Positions 60,230 through 64,000 of a DNA stretch of 64,000 nucleotides are shown piece by piece. Each line of letters opens with the position of its first letter. Position 1 is the stretch's first letter. Source of the stretch: RYN-230 sp963834515 (GTDB taxonomy: Bacteria; Actinomycetota; Actinomycetes; Streptosporangiales; Streptosporangiaceae); NCBI GenBank assembly GCA_963834515.1, contig CAWICB010000002.1:1-64000 (forward strand), given 5' to 3'. The notes below the pieces were generated by a model. It searched no databases. It was given only the letters and a program-made list of their open reading frames with translations, and had not been told where the DNA came from. Made by a program: the position numbers and the translations under genes.

Positions 60230-61522
60230 TCAGCTGAGCAACTCATCCAGGTCACCGTTCATGCAGTGCTCGACCACCGGGTGGACCGTCTCGAACGTGC
60301 ACTCCTTAGGGTTGCCCGGGGTGCAGGCGTCGCCGAGCACGTGCCTGGTGATCCGGTCAACGTCGGCGGCATCGCCGCTGACCGTCTTGGCGTTCTCGTA
60401 GAACTTCGTCGGCCCCTGGCCGAGCCGGTTCTTGGAGTAGCTGTCCTGGGTCACATCGGTGAACTTCTCCGGGATGCCTACGTCCCGCAGCAGCCGGATG
60501 GCCGCGGCCAGCGCCGCCTCGGCGGCCTGCACGGCCGTCATGCCATGAGTGTCCACGCCCAGCTGATCGGCGATATCGGCGAATCGCTGGTAAGCCACCG
60601 GCATATTGAACGCCCATACCCGCGGCAGGGCGATCGCGTTGTTCAGCCCGTGGTGGAGGTCATAGAACGCGCTGACCGCATGCGAGATGGAGTGCACAAT
60701 GCCCAGCCCGCCGGAATTGAACGCCTGCGCGGCGATGTACTGGGCGTACATCATGCCCTCGCGGCCGGGCAGGTCCTGGCCGTTCCACACTGCCGCGCGG
60801 AGGTTCTCCGAGGTCAGCTTGATGGCGTAGAGCGCGTTCCCCAGCGACGGCGGGAAGTTCAGCCGGGACACATACGGCTCGGAGGCGTGCGCGAGCACGT
60901 CGAACCCGCATTGCGCCGTGTAGTCCAGCGGGCAGTCGTAGTACAGCACCGGGTCGTCCACGGCCAGGCTGGTCACGCAGGCGTCGTCGAACGCTACGTA
61001 CTTGTGCGGGTGATCCGGGTCAGTGGTGGTGTCAGTGATCACATAGGCCCAGGACGTCTCCGAGCCGGTGCCCGCCGTGGTGGAGACGGCGATGTGCGGC
61101 GGATTCTTCGGGTTCTCCGACTTGTTGAACCCTTCGAACTCGTTGACGCTGCGCCCGTCGTGCGCCACCGAGATCCGGGCGCCTTTGCACGCGTCGTGGG
61201 ACGAGCCACCGCCGATCGAGACAAACGAGTCGCACTTGTTCTCCTGGTACATCGCGACGGCGTCCATCACGTTGTAGTCCTTGGGATTGGACTCGACCTT
61301 GTCGTAGACGACGGTCTCGAGGCCGTGATACCTCAGCGACTCGTTGATCTTGTGGACAGTGTCGCTGCCCCGCAGGCCGGTGGTCATGACCAGGATCTTC
61401 CTGAACCCCAGCTTCTTCGCCTCCGGCCCGATCATCTCGTGCGCACCCGGGCCAAGCATGGCCCGGGGGAACGGGTGGAACTCCTTGATCGGGAAGGGCT
61501 TGAGCAGTTCGTCAACCTGCAT
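60230..61522 (-). CDS. mno: NDMA-dependent methanol dehydrogenase
   Basis: 430 residues. A group III metal alcohol dehydrogenase of the Mno/Mdo kind: begins MQVDELLKPFPIKEFHPFPR, has GGGSSHDACKGARIS, STTAGTGSETSWAYVI, and metal ligands in AQCGFDVLAHASEPY, GIVHSISHAVSAFYDLHHGL. In actinomycetes these enzymes oxidise methanol, other short alcohols and diols; they have a tightly bound NAD and need mycofactocin to pass electrons on. Operon order mno-moxR-VWA-mftM is clear, with a 46-base gap before moxR. Divergent from mftA. Confidence 0.92.
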   Translation of the reverse strand: MQVDELLKPFPIKEFHPFPRAMLGPGAHEMIGPEAKKLGFRKILVMTTGLRGSDTVHKINESLRYHGLETVVYDKVESNPKDYNVMDAVAMYQENKCDSFVSIGGGSSHDACKGARISVAHDGRSVNEFEGFNKSENPKNPPHIAVSTTAGTGSETSWAYVITDTTTDPDHPHKYVAFDDACVTSLAVDDPVLYYDCPLDYTAQCGFDVLAHASEPYVSRLNFPPSLGNALYAIKLTSENLRAAVWNGQDLPGREGMMYAQYIAAQAFNSGGLGIVHSISHAVSAFYDLHHGLNNAIALPRVWAFNMPVAYQRFADIADQLGVDTHGMTAVQAAEAALAAAIRLLRDVGIPEKFTDVTQDSYSKNRLGQGPTKFYENAKTVSGDAADVDRITRHVLGDACTPGNPKECTFETVHPVVEHCMNGDLDELLS

Positions 61523-61901
61523 GGCGCGCGGGCTCCTCTCGGGTGTGGGTCGTGCTCCCGGCCGCCGTGCATGATGACCCCCCGTCAGTCGGCCCTACCG
61601 GGCCAGCGAGAGCACCGTTGCCGCGAGGCTAAGGAGGCCCGCCACGAAACGGAACCCGCGCGCGCTGATCCCGCCCGGCAGCGACCGCGTTCGGCCCGGA
61701 CGGGCAGGAGCGCACCTGCCCGATCGGACGGCCGGGCGGGCCGCCCGGGGCCAGCGGGCCCGGGTACCTGTCCGACCGGACGGGCCGATGACAGCCGGAA
61801 GCATGGCGACACCGCCCGTCCGGCACCATACGGTCACCAGCATCAGGCGCCAACGGCCGGGCCGCCGGGGTGTCGTCGCAGCCCATCGCAGGAGGATTCG
61901 C
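61523..61901. other. Divergent region between mno and mftA
   Basis: 379 bases; must contain promoters for both operons. No gene is visible. It is very GC-rich and no dyad was obvious. Confidence 0.45.
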
Positions 61902-62090
61902 ATGCAGCAGGACACCCGAGCCGAAATGTCCCCGGCCTGCACGGCATCGCCCGGCGCCCACGCGACCGGCGAACCCGGCCGCGGCACGGGCGAAGCCGGC
62001 CTCACCGGGGAGCTGCTGGCCGAGGAGGTGCTGGCCGAGGAGGTGCTAGTCGAGGAGGTCTCGATCGATGGAATGTGCGGCGTCTACTAG
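61902..62090 (+). CDS. mftA: Mycofactocin precursor peptide MftA
   Basis: 62 residues ending in SIDGMCGVY, the invariant core from which the terminal Val-Tyr is turned into mycofactocin. ATG 61902 follows GGAGGA at 6 bases. The leader is about twice the mycobacterial length and includes three consecutive 5-residue units (LAEEV, LAEEV, LVEEV; residues 39-53) just before the core, where one EEV is usual. MftB binds this leader. Located directly upstream of mftB and overlapping it. Confidence 0.93.
   Translation: MQQDTRAEMSPACTASPGAHATGEPGRGTGEAGLTGELLAEEVLAEEVLVEEVSIDGMCGVY
62016..62060 (+). repeat. Three 15-bp repeats in mftA (CTGGCCGAGGAGGTG)
   Basis: Two identical units and a diverged third (CTAGTCGAGGAGGTC) encode the leader repeats. 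The last GAGGAGG (62052-62058) also serves as a likely ribosome binding site for mftB at 62068. Confidence 0.85.
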
Positions 62091-62388
62091 CCGCCCGGCC
62101 ATCGCCATGCCCGCACCATTCCAGCCCGCCCGGGCCTACCGGCTCAACCCTGATGTCGCGCTGCGCCCGGAGCCGTTCGGGGCGCTCGTCTACCACTTCG
62201 GCACCCGGCGGCTGTCGTTCCTGAAGGCGCCAGAGCTCGTCGAGCTGGTGCGCGGGCTGGGCTCCCACCGGTGCGTGTCCGACGCGGTGGCCGCCGTGCC
62301 CGGCCGGCGGCGCGGCGCCTGCCTGCGGGCGCTGGCCGCGCTGGCCGCGGCCGACGTGATCGTGCCCAGCGAGACCGGAGCGGACTGA
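62068..62388 (+). CDS. mftB: Mycofactocin peptide chaperone MftB
   Basis: 106 residues with the RiPP recognition element fold: YRLNPDVALRPEPFGALVYH then FGTRRLSFLKAPELVELVRG, and a C-terminal helical part. MftB presents the MftA leader to MftC. ATG 62068 overlaps mftA by 23 bases and has GAGGAGG nine bases upstream; ATG 62107 is an alternative that would remove 13 residues. Third in order of translation after mno's divergent promoter. Confidence 0.9.
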   Translation: MECAASTSRPAIAMPAPFQPARAYRLNPDVALRPEPFGALVYHFGTRRLSFLKAPELVELVRGLGSHRCVSDAVAAVPGRRRGACLRALAALAAADVIVPSETGAD

Positions 62389-62389
62389 C

Positions 62390-63601
62390 GTGATGACAAC
62401 CAGCAGCCCACCGGCGCATACCGAGCGCGTACCCGCCCTGGTGGAGCAATTCAAGGGCGGCCTCGCCGCGCCGATCTGCCTGACCTGGGAATGGACGTAC
62501 GCCTGCAACCTGTCGTGCGCGCATTGCCTGTCCTCCTCGGGCCGGCGCGACCCCGACGAGCTGACCACCGGCGAGATGCGGTCAGTGATCGACGAGCTGC
62601 GGGCCATGCAGGTCTTCTACGTCAACGTCGGCGGTGGCGAGCCCACCGTGCGGCCCGACTTCTGGGAGCTGCTGGACTACGCGGTGGCCAACCAGGTCGG
62701 CGTGAAATTCTCCACCAATGGGCTGCGGCTCGACGCTGGGCGCGCGCAGCGCCTGGCCGCCACCGACTACGTAGACGTGCAGATTTCACTGGACGGCGCG
62801 ACCAGGCAGGTCAATGACGCAGTGCGCGGGCCCGGATCCTACGACATGGCGCTGCGCGCGATGGAGAACCTGGCCGGGGCAGGCTTCCGGAACTTCAAGA
62901 TCTCCGTGGTGATGACCCGGCACAACGTTCCCCAGCTGGATGAGTTCGCCGCGCTCGCCGACCGGTTCGGCGCCCAGCTGAGGATCACCCGGCTGCGTCC
63001 ATCCGGCCGCGGGGCAGACGTCTGGCCCGACCTGCACCCGACCGACCAGCAGCAGCGGGAGATCTACGGCTGGCTCGTCGATCACGGTGACCGGGTGCTG
63101 ACCGGTGACTCCTTCTTTCACCTCAACGCGCTGGGTGGCACTTCGCTGCCAGGACTGAACCTCTGCGGCGCCGGCCGGGTGGTCTGCCTGATCGACCCGG
63201 TCGGGGATGTCTACGCCTGCCCGTTCGCCATCCACGAAACGTTCATGGCCGGCACGGTGCGCGCACCGGGCGGATTCGCCGAGGTGTGGCGCTCCGCGCC
63301 GCTGTTCGCCCGGCTGCGTACCGAAAGCTCAGGTGGGGCGTGCCGGTCCTGCTCGGCTTACGACTCCTGCCAGGGCGGGTGCATGGCAGCCAAGTTTTTC
63401 ACCGGCCTGCCGCTGGACGGGCCCGATCCGGAGTGCGTCAAGGGACACGGCAGCAGCGCGCTTCCGGGCCCGGAAAGCGGCGGCCTGCCGCGGCCCGGGA
63501 AGGATCACTCCCACCGGGGCCAGGCCGTGCCGCTGGGCATGCCGGCCCTGCCTGCCCCGGCGAAGCTCTGCGACTCCAGCCCGCTGGCGGTCCCGGCGTG
63601 A
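62390..63601 (+). CDS. mftC: Mycofactocin radical SAM maturase MftC
   Basis: 403 residues. The radical SAM cluster motif CNLSCAHC (Cys 39, 43, 46) is followed by GGGEPTVRPDFWEL and the SPASM-type Cys set (LNLCGAGRVVCLIDPVGDVY, CRSCSAYDSCQGGC). MftC decarboxylates the C-terminal Tyr of MftA and forms the carbon-carbon link to Val. The GTG/ATG at 62390/62393 is right after the mftB stop. The C-terminal 60 residues are a Pro/Gly/Ser-rich tail not seen in typical MftC. Confidence 0.93.
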   Translation: MMTTSSPPAHTERVPALVEQFKGGLAAPICLTWEWTYACNLSCAHCLSSSGRRDPDELTTGEMRSVIDELRAMQVFYVNVGGGEPTVRPDFWELLDYAVANQVGVKFSTNGLRLDAGRAQRLAATDYVDVQISLDGATRQVNDAVRGPGSYDMALRAMENLAGAGFRNFKISVVMTRHNVPQLDEFAALADRFGAQLRITRLRPSGRGADVWPDLHPTDQQQREIYGWLVDHGDRVLTGDSFFHLNALGGTSLPGLNLCGAGRVVCLIDPVGDVYACPFAIHETFMAGTVRAPGGFAEVWRSAPLFARLRTESSGGACRSCSAYDSCQGGCMAAKFFTGLPLDGPDPECVKGHGSSALPGPESGGLPRPGKDHSHRGQAVPLGMPALPAPAKLCDSSPLAVPA

Positions 63602-64000
63602 GCACCACCCTGACCGAGCCCATTGACCTCGGGCCGCGGCGCGCGCCGTGCCGGGTGATGTTCGGGCCGCACGAGACCAACCTCGGCCGGCACCGGGAGA
63701 TCTCGCCGCGGCACGTCGCCTACTACGCCCGGCGGGCGGCGGGGGGCAGCGGCGTCATCGTGACCGAGACCGCGAGCGTGCACCCCTCGGACTGGCCCTA
63801 TGAGCGCGCACCGCTGGCGGCCGCGTGCGGGCCGGGCTGGGCCCGGGCCGTCGCGGCCTGCCGGCCACACGGCGCACTGGTGCTGGCCGGGCTGGGGCAC
63901 GCCGGGATGCAGGGCTCCTCGGCGTTCTCCCAGTCCGCGCTGTGGGCACCGTCCCGGGTACCCGACGCGGGATCACGCGAGCTGCCCATGGAGATGGCGG
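63598..64000 (+). CDS. Mycofactocin-system FadH/OYE family oxidoreductase (partial)
   Basis: The first 134 residues of a gene cut by the right edge. RRAPCRVMFGPHETNLGRHR, ISPRHVAYYARRAAGGSGVI, VTETASVHPSDWP and LVLAGLGHAGMQGS match the N-terminal TIM barrel of old yellow enzyme/2,4-dienoyl-CoA reductase proteins found in mycofactocin clusters. GTG 63598 overlaps the mftC stop by GTGA. The usual mftD-mftF genes would lie further right. The later iron-sulfur and FAD/NAD parts are not visible. Confidence 0.85.
   Translation, partial: MSTTLTEPIDLGPRRAPCRVMFGPHETNLGRHREISPRHVAYYARRAAGGSGVIVTETASVHPSDWPYERAPLAAACGPGWARAVAACRPHGALVLAGLGHAGMQGSSAFSQSALWAPSRVPDAGSRELPMEMA

Noticed and set aside
60002..62224. 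740-residue plus-strand open frame crossing mno and into mftB
   Set aside because: Antisense to mno and moxR and out of frame with mftA and mftB; composition is typical of GC-rich shadow frames.
1..64000. CRISPR arrays, rRNA genes, replication origin, complete prophage
   Set aside because: No regularly spaced repeats, rRNA-like conserved stretches, DnaA-box clusters or phage structural genes were seen on reading.

Overview
The window is GC-rich DNA with frequent GTG starts, 4-bp ATGA/GTGA gene overlaps and few genes in long operons. It comes from an actinomycete. The best markers are a mycofactocin cluster, an NDMA-dependent methanol dehydrogenase, actinobacterial DUF7144 and SfLAP-type membrane proteins, and a PHA depolymerase with a phasin-like protein. 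No rRNA, complete tRNA, CRISPR array or replication origin was seen. Gene fragments are unusually dense: PPK2, a LuxR/MalT-type regulator, GNAT, alpha/beta hydrolase, XRE tail, histidine phosphatase, redoxin, ABC ATPase, and an acetyl-CoA synthetase with several lesions. This means either real gene decay in accessory DNA or, for the single-base frameshifts, possible assembly errors.

Layout. 1-11.2 kb is a stress and transport region: frameshifted PPK2, a DUF1269 protein, a broken LAL regulator, SulP, an APC permease, a DUF7144 protein, an MFS exporter and a GAP/SfLAP protein. Four copies of one dyad, (T/A)CACCC-N6-GGGTGA, lie between its genes. An IS1380-type element (11,192-12,917, TSD TCTGA) sits exactly at the stop codon of the GAP gene. 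13-22.8 kb holds gene relics, an SDR, a CopG/PHA-depolymerase pair with a clear palindromic operator, an extra adenylate kinase, a tRNA 3'-end-like fragment with short tandem repeats, a divergent MarR/phosphotransferase pair, VapBC and a kinase-less sensor-like membrane protein. 23-31 kb has an APC permease and a UDG-like gene bracketed by an 87-89 bp direct repeat, then a cyclase-ATPase-TPR regulator.

31.2-36.8 kb is a compact five-gene lipid operon (FAD oxidoreductase, DUF1365, CFA-synthase family, SDR, SRPBCC). It is divergent from a MerR regulator whose B12-binding domain has the W/E/H/H spacing of the photoreceptor CarH. 37-38.3 kb has a phasin-like gene with a near-ideal promoter overlapped by a perfect palindrome, an ABC relic and a 50-residue membrane protein. 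38.7-45 kb is a proteobacterial-style pyruvate dehydrogenase operon (aceE, E2, and an E3 with two lipoyl domains). 45.5-50 kb has a Cys-rich protein, an epimerase, an endonuclease V family protein, a methyltransferase and a PhaB-like reductase.

50-64 kb is an alcohol-oxidation superlocus: acs relic, aldehyde dehydrogenase, iron alcohol dehydrogenase, an MnoSR-like two-component pair, and the convergent operon mno-moxR-VWA-mftM. Divergent from mno is mftA-mftB-mftC-OYE, cut by the right edge. The inferred logic is that Mno oxidises an alcohol or diol using mycofactocin as redox cofactor, MoxR/VWA mature the enzyme, MftM modifies the cofactor glycan, the aldehyde dehydrogenase finishes the oxidation, and the two-component system senses substrate.
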